Part shown: piece after piece, positions 1-8,586 of the stretch
Numbering within the stretch: position 1 is the first letter of the stretch
Layout of the letters: each line of letters begins with the position of its first letter
NCBI GenBank assembly: GCA_031393505.1
Contig: JANMVX010000169.1
Coordinates: forward strand, 1 to 64,000
DNA from: JANYHF01 sp031393505
GTDB lineage: Bacteria > Pseudomonadota > Alphaproteobacteria > Rhizobiales > Hyphomicrobiaceae
Direction: 5' to 3'
DNA length: 64,000 nucleotides
The notes under the pieces: generated by a model
What the model saw: only the letters and a program-made list of their open reading frames with translations
What the model was told of the DNA's origin: nothing
The model's database searches: none
Position numbers and translations under genes: made by a program

Positions 1-900
1 CTTGGCAAGATCAGCACGATCCGACCGCGCGGCGCGATGGATCGAGGCCGTCGTCTGGCCGCCGTTGACGATCTGCAGGCCTCGGATGCGCAGAAGATTG
101 GCGCTGCCATTGTCGGCTCTGGTGACGTCGACGGAGTCGGCCGTCATCGAGATCCCATTGTTGTAGGCCACGAAACGGCCGGGCTCGTCGCGCAACGTCT
201 TGCGTATGCCCATGTTGACCTTGCCCTTGGCCTGCAGGAAAGAGCGGACGTTGCGTTCCAGCAGCCGCGCCCCGTAGTCGTTGTAGATCCGTTGCAGCAG
301 TGTGCCTGGGATCATCAGGAGGAAGGCCTCGTATTCGTCTAGCGCCCCGGAGGCCGCGACGCATGGCAGCGCAGTCCCATGTAATTCCACGACGTCGATA
401 TCGATTTCCTGTTGCGGCTTGCCGTAGGCGAAAGCCCTGGCCATCCGCTCGATATCCCAGAACTCCACATGGATCTCGATCGGCGAGCCCTTCGGTTGGG
501 CCGACTGCGGCTTCTTGCGGGCGAGGTCGGTGGTCCCGTCGGTCAACACGAACAGTCGCGCACGCTTGATCCGGCTGCCGGCGGCGTGGATGCGCTGACA
601 CATGGAGTACCGCTCACTGGAAGGATCCAGCTTCTCGTGCATGCCGCCGAGTGCGCCGACCAGGAAGCGCATGCCCTGCTCGGCCGCCCGCTTCAGATCC
701 TCGGCCGGAACCCGCGTGACCTCCTCGTAGCCGCCATACTGGCTGACGAACAGATCGATGGTGTCCTGCTCCGCCCCCTCCTCGGAAAGACCATAACCGT
801 TCACCCGCACCTTGCCGCGATGGACCTCTCCTTCGAAATAGGTCGCTTCGGCGCCCTCGATGATGCCGACCTCGGTCGACAGCAACTCGATGACATCCGT
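1..900 (-). pseudogene. AIPR family (abortive infection phage resistance) protein, 5'-truncated, continues past left edge
   Basis: The reverse strand is open for 300 codons from about 900 to the window edge. Its translation carries AIPR-family landmarks in order: YFEGEVHRGKVRVNGYG, DLFVSQYGG, HEKLDPSS, VEFWDIERMARAF, RNVRSFLQAKGKVN, RFVAYNNGISMTA and LQIVNGGQTTASIHRA. AIPR proteins are known from plasmid- and chromosome-borne phage-defence loci. The frame is closed upstream by a TAG at 952-954, and the first in-frame ATG lies about 75 codons inside the conserved region. Family members normally have some 30-40 further N-terminal residues before the segment that begins here (TDVIELLSTEVGI), so the 5' end looks lost at the adjoining palindrome (933-993). 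A non-ATG start (TTG at 885 or CTG near 942) cannot be excluded. Family call is secure; the pseudogene status is inference. Confidence 0.78.
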
Positions 901-932
901 CCAACCTATCGTTTGACTCGTGCTCGCAAGCT

Positions 933-1003
933 CGCACAGCAGTGCGCCCGTCTAGCTGCGCGGCAAGCTCTTGGACGGGCGCACTGCTGTGCGCCCCTAC
1001 GCC
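933..1003. repeat. Palindromic repeat, family D copy 1
   Basis: Perfect 20-bp inverted arms at 933-952 and 974-993 with a 21-nt spacer. The right arm continues into GCCCCTACGCC, the same outer end seen on the family D element at 63525-63658. The left copy lacks this outer end, so the element looks truncated on the AIPR side. It abuts the broken 5' end of the AIPR gene. Confidence 0.8.
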
Positions 1004-1298
1004 ATGACCTCTGTCACGAACCTTCAAAGTGACAGGTCAAACCATAAGTGGGCTGGTATAAGAGCGTCGAGGCTTGCTCATACGGTCAGTGTGCAGCGTT
1101 TGCGGACGAGGCGAACCCGACTTCGTCAATGCGGGAATAGGGTGGTCAGCGAGCGACGCGATTGACCTGCTGCGGAAATCGATAATAGCAATCCGACTTC
1201 CAAACTCGACATAGGTCTCGTGTCAAAAACATCGAACCGAAAATCGCGTCGTGGTCGATCGGTCTGGACTGGTTTTCCGTTCCTCCTGGGCACCGTGC
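1004..1298. other. Gene-free spacer
   Basis: No open frame here resembles a protein in either direction, and no RNA gene is recognisable. Together with the family D palindrome it forms a 340-bp gap between the AIPR remnant and the PfkB kinase. Confidence 0.5.
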
Positions 1299-2246
1299 CT
1301 AGGTTGTGCTGGACCAGCTAACGACATGTTTCTGCAGTAAATCCCGCACATCGGCTGGTCCAATAACGGCCCGGCCGGCCTCTTTGGCACCGACATGCAA
1401 TGCAGCAGCGGCGTTGGCATAGACTAGCGCGCTGGAAAGGTCACCGCCGTCCGCCAAGCGGGCTGACAGCGCGCCGATAAACGCGTCGCCGGCGCCGTGG
1501 GTTTGCGCGCCCGCGACGCGATGGGCGGGGAGGGTGGCGTTGAGGCCATCCTCGCTAAGAGCGAGACCGTGTCCGCCGGCGGTGACGACAACAGCAGGCG
1601 CAAAGACCCGCAGTTGGCGAGCGGCGGCCAAAGCGCTTGTCAGGCCCTCGACAGCGCCAGCACCAAACATTTCCGCTTCGATGGCGTTTACGACCAGCAC
1701 GTCGACCAGGTCCAGCAACTCCGGGGATGTTTTGCGGGCTGGCGCCGCGTTGTAGACGACGAATCCGCCAGCCTCTTTGACGATGCGCGCGGCGGCGACG
1801 TTGGCCGCATCGCCGATCTCGTTCTGTAGGATCAGCACTCGGATCTGGCGCAACAGGCCGTCGGCTTCGGTAATCTGCGCAGCATCGATGGTGAGGTTGG
1901 CGCCCGAGACGACGACAGCGCTGTAGTCTCCGCCCGCCTCGACCAGGGCGACGCTCAAGCCCGAGCCGCGTTCCGTGGTGCGCACGCAGTCGTGGTTGAC
2001 GCCGGTGGCATCGAGGCTCCGGCGCAGCTTGGCGCCGAAATCATCGGCTCCCAATGCCCCGATCATATACACGACCCCGCCATGCCGGGCCGCAGCCATG
2101 GCCTGGTTGCCGCCCTTGCCGCCCGGCTTCCACCACCAATCCGATCCCATCAGCGTTTCACCCAGGCGAGGTAGATGCGGCGTGCGCAGCATGATGTCGT
2201 AGTGCAGGCTGCCGACGACGGCGATCTTGGGCGGAGTCGCACTCAT
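1299..2246 (-). CDS. PfkB-family carbohydrate kinase (ribokinase-like)
   Basis: A 315-residue cytoplasmic sugar kinase of the PfkB/ribokinase family, expected to phosphorylate a sugar with ATP. The N-terminal strand is IAVVGSLHYDIM. The substrate-binding GGKGGNQA motif lies near residue 42, and the C-terminal anion-hole/catalytic signature is HGAGDAFIGAL. Length matches ribokinases (about 300-310). The start codon overlaps the stop of the upstream isomerase gene by 4 bp (ATGA-type), indicating translational coupling as the last gene of the run 4612-1299. The substrate is unknown; the neighbouring Rbs-type importer suggests a pentose, tetritol or related sugar. It could equally be a broad-specificity PfkB kinase. 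Confidence 0.88.
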   Translation of the reverse strand: MSATPPKIAVVGSLHYDIMLRTPHLPRLGETLMGSDWWWKPGGKGGNQAMAAARHGGVVYMIGALGADDFGAKLRRSLDATGVNHDCVRTTERGSGLSVALVEAGGDYSAVVVSGANLTIDAAQITEADGLLRQIRVLILQNEIGDAANVAAARIVKEAGGFVVYNAAPARKTSPELLDLVDVLVVNAIEAEMFGAGAVEGLTSALAAARQLRVFAPAVVVTAGGHGLALSEDGLNATLPAHRVAGAQTHGAGDAFIGALSARLADGGDLSSALVYANAAAALHVGAKEAGRAVIGPADVRDLLQKHVVSWSSTT

Positions 2247-3232
2247 CGCTTGCTACCGAAAATGGCGGCCTGCACGATCCTGTGCGCGGCCACCGCATCT
2301 TGGCGGGCGAGCGCGGCGGCGAGTTTGTCTTCCGGCAGGCGGTCTATCACGTCCAGCATGTCCTCCACGGTGGCGATATTGGCTTCGCATTCGGCGACGG
2401 GATCGAGGCCAGCGGTATCGGGGAAGGTGTCGAAATAGATCGGCCCCTTGAAGCCGTCGTGCTTGAGCTGGCGCAGGAGTTCGATGGTCTGCACCGTATG
2501 CACCGAGCCCACCATCAGGCCATCGTCGCGCTTGCCGTAGCCGTCGTTAAGGTGGAGGCCGAGCAATTTGCTCTTTTTACTGATCATCGCGGCGGCGAGC
2601 GCCGGGCTCTCATCGGCCTGCAGCACATGAGCGAAATCCAGCGTCACGCCGAGATTGGGGGCGCCGATTTCGGTGATCGCCAACAGCGTCGTTGAAATAT
2701 CCGGCAGCAAGCTGATGGAACGCGGCTCGTTGGGTTTGTATTCGATGGCGATCTGGCATTTTGGATCATGCGCAGCAATCTCGGCGATGCCGTCGATCTC
2801 CAGCTCCCACAAAGTGCCGAAATCGGCTTGGAATGGATGATCGACGCCGTCCTGCCCCAGCCACAGCGTCAGCATATCGCCGCCGGCCGCGCGCACATCG
2901 TCGACGCCGCGTTTGGTGATGTCGATGGCGCGCTGACGCGTGGCGGGATCGGCGTTGGTGAGGGCGCCAGATTTGAAGGCGGGATCTGTCCCATAGCGCA
3001 TGGCGAAGCCATTCAGGGTCAGGCCGCGATCTTTCAGCCGCATGGCGAGTTCGCGGGCAGGGGCGCCGGCCGCTTGGTCGGGATAGTTAAGATCAATCGC
3101 CGCCAGCCCCTGCACCGAGCCGGCGCGGTCGATCAGGTCCAGCGTTGACGGTTTGGTGTTGCGGCCGGGCCAGAACAGCTCCGGGCGGCAGGCAAAGGAG
3201 TTTAGGCGTGAGGCATAGTCGTAGCGCGGCAT
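2243..3232 (-). CDS. TIM-barrel sugar (phosphate) isomerase/epimerase
   Basis: A 329-residue member of the xylose-isomerase-like TIM-barrel superfamily (AP_endonuc_2 fold). Metal-binding style segments are visible: IAIEYKPNEPRS (Glu on a strand), LGVTLDFAHVLQA (Asp/His), LLGLHLNDGYGKRDDG (His-x-Asn-Asp) and IYFDTFP. Such enzymes isomerise or epimerise ketoses/aldoses with a divalent metal. It sits between the SAF-domain dehydrogenase (33 bp upstream) and the PfkB kinase (4-bp overlap), so it very likely acts in the same catabolic route. The exact reaction cannot be read from sequence; a decarboxylase of the same fold, as in apiose catabolism, is an alternative. Confidence 0.82.
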   Translation of the reverse strand: MPRYDYASRLNSFACRPELFWPGRNTKPSTLDLIDRAGSVQGLAAIDLNYPDQAAGAPARELAMRLKDRGLTLNGFAMRYGTDPAFKSGALTNADPATRQRAIDITKRGVDDVRAAGGDMLTLWLGQDGVDHPFQADFGTLWELEIDGIAEIAAHDPKCQIAIEYKPNEPRSISLLPDISTTLLAITEIGAPNLGVTLDFAHVLQADESPALAAAMISKKSKLLGLHLNDGYGKRDDGLMVGSVHTVQTIELLRQLKHDGFKGPIYFDTFPDTAGLDPVAECEANIATVEDMLDVIDRLPEDKLAAALARQDAVAAHRIVQAAIFGSKR

Positions 3233-3265
3233 AGGGTAGGGCTCGATCTGGTTGAACGGATTTTG

Positions 3266-4612
3266 TCAGCTTTTCGCTCGTGCAGTCTGCTCCATCTCGC
3301 GGCGCAGCGCCACGACATCGAGATCCTGGGTCAGGTCGACGTCGTCGAAGCTGACGATCTGGTCGCGAGCGACGGCCCGTTTCAGCTTGACGTTGTGCGC
3401 CAGGCCAATCGGCAGCGCACGGACGGCGAGGCTGCGTTTGGCCGGGATGGCCTTGGCCCAGACCGCGAAACCGCCTTCGCCGTCGAGCATTTCGCCGGCC
3501 TTCATGTCCTTTTTTGCGGTGGCGACAGCATCGGCGCGGAACTCCAGCGACGAGCCGGTGGCCTCTCCGCGCAGCGTCGCCGAGAGGTAGCTGATGCTGG
3601 TCTCCAGGCCGATCATGTGGAACGGGCGCCACATCGAGGCGTACCAGCCGGAAGGGTCGGTGAGCAGCCCGTATTGCCCGAAACAGGCGCGGGCGTATTC
3701 GTCGCGCGCCTTGAAGGTGACGAACACGCCGTAGCGGATGTTGTTCATGACTTCACGGCCGTCCGGCTCCTGGCTGGCGGCGATGTCCACCAGGCCGCGA
3801 CTGGCGAGCCGTCCGCCGTCGGCTGCGGGGCGGAACACCTTTGCGAGATCATGCACGCCGGCGGGCGGGAACGCGAGGCCGTCCTCGGGGCAATCGAGGC
3901 CCGTGCCGTTGGCGACCGCCGCCATTTCGATGGCCGCCTTGGTTCCGTCCGTGAACGAATTGTACATTTTCGGATTGAAGTCGCCCTTGGCCACGAACTC
4001 CGGTGTCCAGCCGAAGAAGCCCCAGACCGTGTCGGGGGTGGAGTAGCGATAGCGCGGCTCGAAGTTCATGCCCTTGCCGGCCGCGGTGAGTTCGAAGCCG
4101 CACGCCTTCACCCAATCCACCAGCTCACAGATGATGGCCGGTTGATCGCCGTAAGCCATGGAATAGACGACATTTTTCGCGCGGGCGCGGGCCGCCAGTA
4201 AGGGGCCGACCATAACGTCCGCCTCGACGTTGACCATGACCACATGCTTGCCGTGCTCGATGGCTGTGAGGGCGTGGCGCACACCGGCGATGGGGTGGCC
4301 GGTGGCTTCGACGATGCACTCGATCCCCTCGAAGGACGCCAGTTTCGTTGCGTCGTCGAGCACGCAGGTTGTACCCGATTTCATCGCCTTTGCGAGATCG
4401 GCGGCGCTGTATTTTTCCACCGGCCAGCCCACCCGCTGCAACGACGCGCGCGCCTTGCCCACATCGAGATCGGCGATGCCGACCACATGCAAGCCCTCAA
4501 TCCGCTGCGCCTGCGCCAGGATCATGGAACCGAATTTACCCGCCCCGATGATGCCGATACGGACAGGACCTTTGCGCTCGACGCGCTGCGCCAGAAGGCT
4601 ATGCAGGTTCAT
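3266..4612 (-). CDS. Homoserine-dehydrogenase-like NAD(P)-binding oxidoreductase with C-terminal SAF domain
   Basis: 448 residues from the ATG at 4612, chosen because GAGGTG lies just upstream and the Rossmann motif GIIGAGKFGS follows at about residue 19. The N-terminal half is a dinucleotide-binding fold (GIADLDVGKA; a VEATGHP segment after the second strand). The middle resembles the homoserine dehydrogenase/Gfo-Idh catalytic region, and the last 70 residues resemble a SAF-type domain. Proteins of this architecture occur in sugar-acid and branched-sugar catabolic operons of rhizobia. It is the first gene of the set divergent from the importer; LysR lies immediately upstream on the same strand. 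Substrate unknown. Confidence 0.8.
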   Translation of the reverse strand: MNLHSLLAQRVERKGPVRIGIIGAGKFGSMILAQAQRIEGLHVVGIADLDVGKARASLQRVGWPVEKYSAADLAKAMKSGTTCVLDDATKLASFEGIECIVEATGHPIAGVRHALTAIEHGKHVVMVNVEADVMVGPLLAARARAKNVVYSMAYGDQPAIICELVDWVKACGFELTAAGKGMNFEPRYRYSTPDTVWGFFGWTPEFVAKGDFNPKMYNSFTDGTKAAIEMAAVANGTGLDCPEDGLAFPPAGVHDLAKVFRPAADGGRLASRGLVDIAASQEPDGREVMNNIRYGVFVTFKARDEYARACFGQYGLLTDPSGWYASMWRPFHMIGLETSISYLSATLRGEATGSSLEFRADAVATAKKDMKAGEMLDGEGGFAVWAKAIPAKRSLAVRALPIGLAHNVKLKRAVARDQIVSFDDVDLTQDLDVVALRREMEQTARAKS

Positions 4613-4721
4613 GGGGCACCTCGATTGAGCATTGCCCCAATTCGTAAGCGCGGCGCAGCAGCAGAACAATTCAGAATTACGCGTGAATTCTTTAGTTGTA
4701 CTAACGTAAGTTAGGACTACC

Positions 4722-5648
4722 TCAATTCGGCTGCGCCCGCTTCAATCGTGTCGTACGTGTGCTTGCCGCCACCCAGGCATCACGCTCCTTCTTTACCCAG
4801 TCGACGAACGCGCGCACCTTGGCGTGCCGCAGATGATCGTGCGGACAGACCACCCATTGCGTCACTAGATTGACGGCCGGCGGATCGATCACCGGGCAGA
4901 TCAGGCGGCCATCCCGCAGTTCGCGCCACATCATGAGGTTGCTTTCCAGCGCGATCCCCATGCCGGCGGCGGCGGCGTCGATGGCCATATGCGAGCGGTC
5001 GAACAGCACGCGCCGCCAGCGCTGATCCGAGCGAACGCCAACCGATTTCAGCCAGGCCGTCCATTGCACCTGGGATTTCACCGAGTGGATCAGCCGGTGC
5101 TCCGTTAGCACCGCGACTGGGATGCTATTCACACGGGCGTAGTCGGGAGCGCACACCGGCAAAAACCGTTCTTGTGCTAAACCCTCGACAAACAGCCCCG
5201 GCCAGTGACCTTCGCCATGCCGGATCTCCAGATCCACATCCTCGCGGGTAAAGTCGGTTTGCTCGTTGGTGCCGTCCAGGCGCAGCTCAAGTTGCGGGTT
5301 GGCGTCGATGAATGAGGCGAGACGCGGCAGCAACCACTTGGTTGAGAGGCTCGGGCTCGCCCGTACCGTCAGCACCGTGACGGAATGGTAGCCGCGGATC
5401 CTGTCCGTCGCCTCTGCGATGTGCTCGACGTCGCTGGCGATCATCTCGAAGTAGCGCTCGCCAGCCTCCGACAGCTTTATACGCCGGCCGTTCTTGACCA
5501 GGAGAACGCTGCCCAATGTTGTCTCCAGCGCGTGGATTTGCTGGCTGACCGCCGAGGGCGTAACGCCAAGCTCGCTCGCCGCCTTAGAAATGCTGGCGAG
5601 CCGGGCGACGGCGTGAAAGACGCCGATGGCGCGCAGGGGAATGCTCAT
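4722..5648 (-). CDS. LysR-family transcriptional regulator (GcvA-like)
   Basis: 308 residues from the ATG at 5648; an in-frame upstream extension to 5717 lacks family similarity. An N-terminal winged HTH occupies about residues 5-63 (FHAVARLASISKAASELG then TPSAVSQQIHALE), followed by a periplasmic-binding-like effector domain (VRASPSLSTKWLLPRL; DLEIRHGEGHW). The AGMGIALES segment is characteristic of the GcvA/AmpR branch. It lies divergently from the ABC-type sugar-binding protein gene (5885) with a 236-bp shared promoter region, and upstream of the dehydrogenase-isomerase-kinase set, so it probably controls both. The inducer is unknown. Confidence 0.92.
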   Translation of the reverse strand: MSIPLRAIGVFHAVARLASISKAASELGVTPSAVSQQIHALETTLGSVLLVKNGRRIKLSEAGERYFEMIASDVEHIAEATDRIRGYHSVTVLTVRASPSLSTKWLLPRLASFIDANPQLELRLDGTNEQTDFTREDVDLEIRHGEGHWPGLFVEGLAQERFLPVCAPDYARVNSIPVAVLTEHRLIHSVKSQVQWTAWLKSVGVRSDQRWRRVLFDRSHMAIDAAAAGMGIALESNLMMWRELRDGRLICPVIDPPAVNLVTQWVVCPHDHLRHAKVRAFVDWVKKERDAWVAASTRTTRLKRAQPN

Positions 5649-5884
5649 TTTCGACCTTTTAGAACAGCTACACGGTCGCCAAATTATACTGGATTGTCCT
5701 TCGCGAACAGCCCCCATACCGTGGCCAGAAGTCGCGAGATCGAAGAGCCAGCTTCCTCAATACAAGGAGAGCCAAGTTCAAACGGCTCGGTCAGAGGAAG
5801 GAAATGCCAGTAGCGGTGCGCCCTCGTGAAGGGTTTCGCCGCCGCCAATGGCTGATCTGTTCAGTCACCAAGGAGGAAAAAGGA

Positions 5885-6919
5885 ATGAGCAAGAATCTAG
5901 CCCTGTTGCTGTCAGTCAGTCTGGCGGCCATGACCTCAGTCGGCAGCGCTTCGTATGCCGCCGACGCCTGCAGCGCCTATCCGACGGGTACCGACGAGAA
6001 AATCGAGTCCAAGGACGTCGAGGCTAAATTCGGCGCGGTGCCGGCTCCTAAGAAAGAGCTGCGTTTTGCCTATGTGACCAAGACCCTGATCAACGAGTTT
6101 TGGCAGGGCGTGGCCAGCGGCATCCAGGTCGAGGCCGGAAAATACAATATCAAGGTGGACATCCAGGCGGCCAAGGACGAGTCCTCGCTGGTCGACCAGC
6201 TGAATCTGGCCCAGACCATTTTGTCCACAAAGCCGGACGCGCTGCTGCTGTCGCCGCAGTCGGACAGCAATCTGTCGCCCGTGGTTGAGGCCGCCAAGGC
6301 GCTGAACATCCCGACCATCATCATCGACGACGCGCGCACCGCCGGGGCCAGCACCTACATCGGCACCGACCAAGTGGCGATCGGCGCCAAGGCCGCCGAC
6401 TATCTGCATGCGCTCTATCCCAAGGGCGGCAATGTCGCCCAGATCGAAGGCCAGGCCGGCTCGCCGAACGCCCGTATGCGCATCAAGGGTTTTGTCGATA
6501 CCGCCAAGAAGCACGGCAACCTGATGCTGGTCGCCAGCCAGCCCGGCGAGTGGGATCGCCTGACGGCCATGAACGCCACCACCAACATCCTGCGCGAGCA
6601 TCCCGATGTGATCGGCATCTATGCCAACAACGACGGCATGGCGTTTGGCGTGTTCGAGGCCGTGACTGCCGCCAAGATGGGCGACAAGATCGCCGTGGTG
6701 GGTACGGACGGTATTCCGGAAGCCAAGAAATCGGTCGGCGACGGCATGATGAAGGCGACGGTGGCCGAGTTCCCGTACGACGAAGGCGTGCTCGGCGTAC
6801 AGATGGCCTTGCGCATGCTGGCCTGCCAGCCGATCCCGCCGTGGGTGATCTCGCCCCAGGCCACCATCACCAAGGAGAACGTCAAGGATTTCCCCAATCC
6901 GCCGGCGTTCAAGCAGTAG
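5885..6919 (+). CDS. Periplasmic sugar-binding protein of an Rbs-type ABC importer
   Basis: 344 residues. The ATG at 5885 is preceded by AGGAGG at 5871. Signal peptide over residues 1-26 (hydrophobic LALLLSVSLAAMTSVG, cleavage after SYAA). The mature protein is a periplasmic-binding-protein type 1 (RbsB-like) fold: FAYVTKTLINEFWQGV, QAAKDESSLVDQLNLAQTIL, LLLSPQSDSNL, IGTDQVAIGAKAADYL, IYANNDGMAFGVFEAV and VVGTDGIPEA. It captures the sugar for the ATPase (7030) and permease (8583) that follow. A strong hairpin terminator between this gene and the ATPase probably lets the binding protein be made in excess. Confidence 0.93.
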   Translation: MSKNLALLLSVSLAAMTSVGSASYAADACSAYPTGTDEKIESKDVEAKFGAVPAPKKELRFAYVTKTLINEFWQGVASGIQVEAGKYNIKVDIQAAKDESSLVDQLNLAQTILSTKPDALLLSPQSDSNLSPVVEAAKALNIPTIIIDDARTAGASTYIGTDQVAIGAKAADYLHALYPKGGNVAQIEGQAGSPNARMRIKGFVDTAKKHGNLMLVASQPGEWDRLTAMNATTNILREHPDVIGIYANNDGMAFGVFEAVTAAKMGDKIAVVGTDGIPEAKKSVGDGMMKATVAEFPYDEGVLGVQMALRMLACQPIPPWVISPQATITKENVKDFPNPPAFKQ

Positions 6920-6990
6920 TCTGAGTTTGACGACCGGACCTTCCCTCCTTGCTAAAAGTCTCCCGGCGAGGGGGGAGGGACTCTGGACCA

Positions 6991-7014
6991 AGCGCAGGGG
7001 CCACCTGCGCTTTT
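6991..7014 (+). terminator. Rho-independent terminator/attenuator between binding protein and ATPase genes
   Basis: Perfect 8-bp GC-rich stem (AGCGCAGG / CCTGCGCT) with a 5-nt loop followed by a T run at 7011-7015. It lies within the importer operon, 16 bp before the GTG start of the ATPase, so partial read-through is expected. Confidence 0.75.
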
Positions 7015-7029
7015 TGACGTTAGAAGCGA

Positions 7030-8586
7030 GTGAGCACCACGATGGGGCCGGCTGCCAAAGCTATGAACATGGCATCGCCAACCCCAGTATTGCGCCTGGT
7101 CAAGGTGACGAAAACGTTTGGCGCCGTCCGGGCTTTGGTCGATGTTGATCTCTCCGTTGTTGCGGGCGAGGTGCATGCTCTGCTCGGCGAAAATGGGGCC
7201 GGCAAATCCACACTGATGAAAATCCTGTTCGGTGTGCACCAGCCCGACACAGGTGAGGTTCTCATCGATGGCCTTGGCCACGTCGCCGTGGCCGATCCCC
7301 GAAGCGCCCTCGCCATGGGCATTGGCCTCGTCAGCCAGGAGCCGAGCGTAGTGCCGCAACTGGACGTGGCGCAGAACATCTTCCTCGGCCAGCGCGGACC
7401 TTTGACATTGTCTCGCCGTGGCGAGGCGCGGATCGCCGCTCGCAAAATTCTCGATACGCTCGCTCCTGCTTTGCCCGAGACGGCAAAAGTGTCCGAACTC
7501 GGCATGGCCGATCGCCAGATCGTCGAGATCGCCCGCACGCTGGTGCGCGGTGGACGCATCATCGCTTTCGATGAGCCGACGTCCAGCCTGACGCCCGCCG
7601 AGCGGGACCGGTTGTTCGAGATCATCCGCGGCCTGCAGAACTCCGGCAAGGCGATCATCTACATTTCGCACCGCATGTCGGAAATCCAGACCATCTCGGA
7701 TCGCCTCACGGTGCTCAGGGACGGGCGCGTGGTGGCGTCCGGAAAAACCTCCGAGTTCAAGCCGGACCAATTGAACAATCTCATTGCGGGCCGCACGCTT
7801 GCGGCAGAGCTGGAGCAGCGCCCGTCCAGCGCAGCGTCTGCGGCGGGCAAGGAATTGCTGCGGCTGGAAGATGTCAGCAACGAGAACCTCCACGGCATTA
7901 ACCTCGCGATCCGAGCGGGTGAAATTTTCGGCCTTGCCGGCCTCGTCGGCTCGGGGCGCACCGAACTGGTGCGCTGCATCTTCGGCGCCGATCCCCGAAC
8001 CTCGGGGCGGGTCCTTGTCGAAGGCGTCCCAGTCGACATCGCGGACCCGCGCGACGCCATGGCCGCTGGTATTGCGCTCATTCCCGAGGATCGGCGCGGC
8101 CAATCGCTGGTGCCGATGATGACGGTCGAACAGAATTTCGGCCTCGCCAACCAAAAAGCGTTTTCGCTCTTCGGCATGCGGCGGGGCAAAGCGCGCCGCG
8201 AAGCCATCCAGCGCTTCATCGAGGAACTCGGCATACGTCCCAATCGCCCGGACATCCAGATCCGCGATCTCTCAGGCGGCAATCAGCAAAAAGTCGTAGT
8301 TGCGCGCTGGCTGCAGACGGGCGCAAAAGTCTTCCTGTTTGATGAGCCGACGCGCGGCATCGATGTCGGCGCCAAGGCGGAAATCCACGATCTGCTGCGC
8401 CGGCTGGCGGCGCGCGGCGCGGCGGTGCTGGTCATCTCCTCCGAGCTGCCCGAGCTGCTTGCGCTCGCCGGCCGCATCGGTGTCATGCGCGACGGCCGGC
8501 TCGACCAGAGTGTCGAGAATGGCCCTGGCCTCACCGAAGAGCGATTGATGAAACTTGCGTCGGGCGACATCGCGGGGATGGCATGA
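7030..8586 (+). CDS. Sugar ABC transporter ATPase with two nucleotide-binding domains (RbsA/MglA type)
   Basis: 518 residues from a GTG at 7030; ATGs at 7042 and 7063 are alternatives. Two fused ABC domains as in RbsA/MglA. Domain 1 has Walker A GENGAGKST, a degenerate signature (VSELGMADRQIVEIAR) and Walker B IIAFDEPTSSL. Domain 2 has the degenerate P-loop GLVGSGRTE, signature LSGGNQQKVVVARWL and Walker B VFLFDEPTRGID. It energises uptake of the sugar bound by the upstream protein. The stop overlaps the permease start by 4 bp (ATGA), implying translational coupling. Confidence 0.95.
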   Translation: MSTTMGPAAKAMNMASPTPVLRLVKVTKTFGAVRALVDVDLSVVAGEVHALLGENGAGKSTLMKILFGVHQPDTGEVLIDGLGHVAVADPRSALAMGIGLVSQEPSVVPQLDVAQNIFLGQRGPLTLSRRGEARIAARKILDTLAPALPETAKVSELGMADRQIVEIARTLVRGGRIIAFDEPTSSLTPAERDRLFEIIRGLQNSGKAIIYISHRMSEIQTISDRLTVLRDGRVVASGKTSEFKPDQLNNLIAGRTLAAELEQRPSSAASAAGKELLRLEDVSNENLHGINLAIRAGEIFGLAGLVGSGRTELVRCIFGADPRTSGRVLVEGVPVDIADPRDAMAAGIALIPEDRRGQSLVPMMTVEQNFGLANQKAFSLFGMRRGKARREAIQRFIEELGIRPNRPDIQIRDLSGGNQQKVVVARWLQTGAKVFLFDEPTRGIDVGAKAEIHDLLRRLAARGAAVLVISSELPELLALAGRIGVMRDGRLDQSVENGPGLTEERLMKLASGDIAGMA

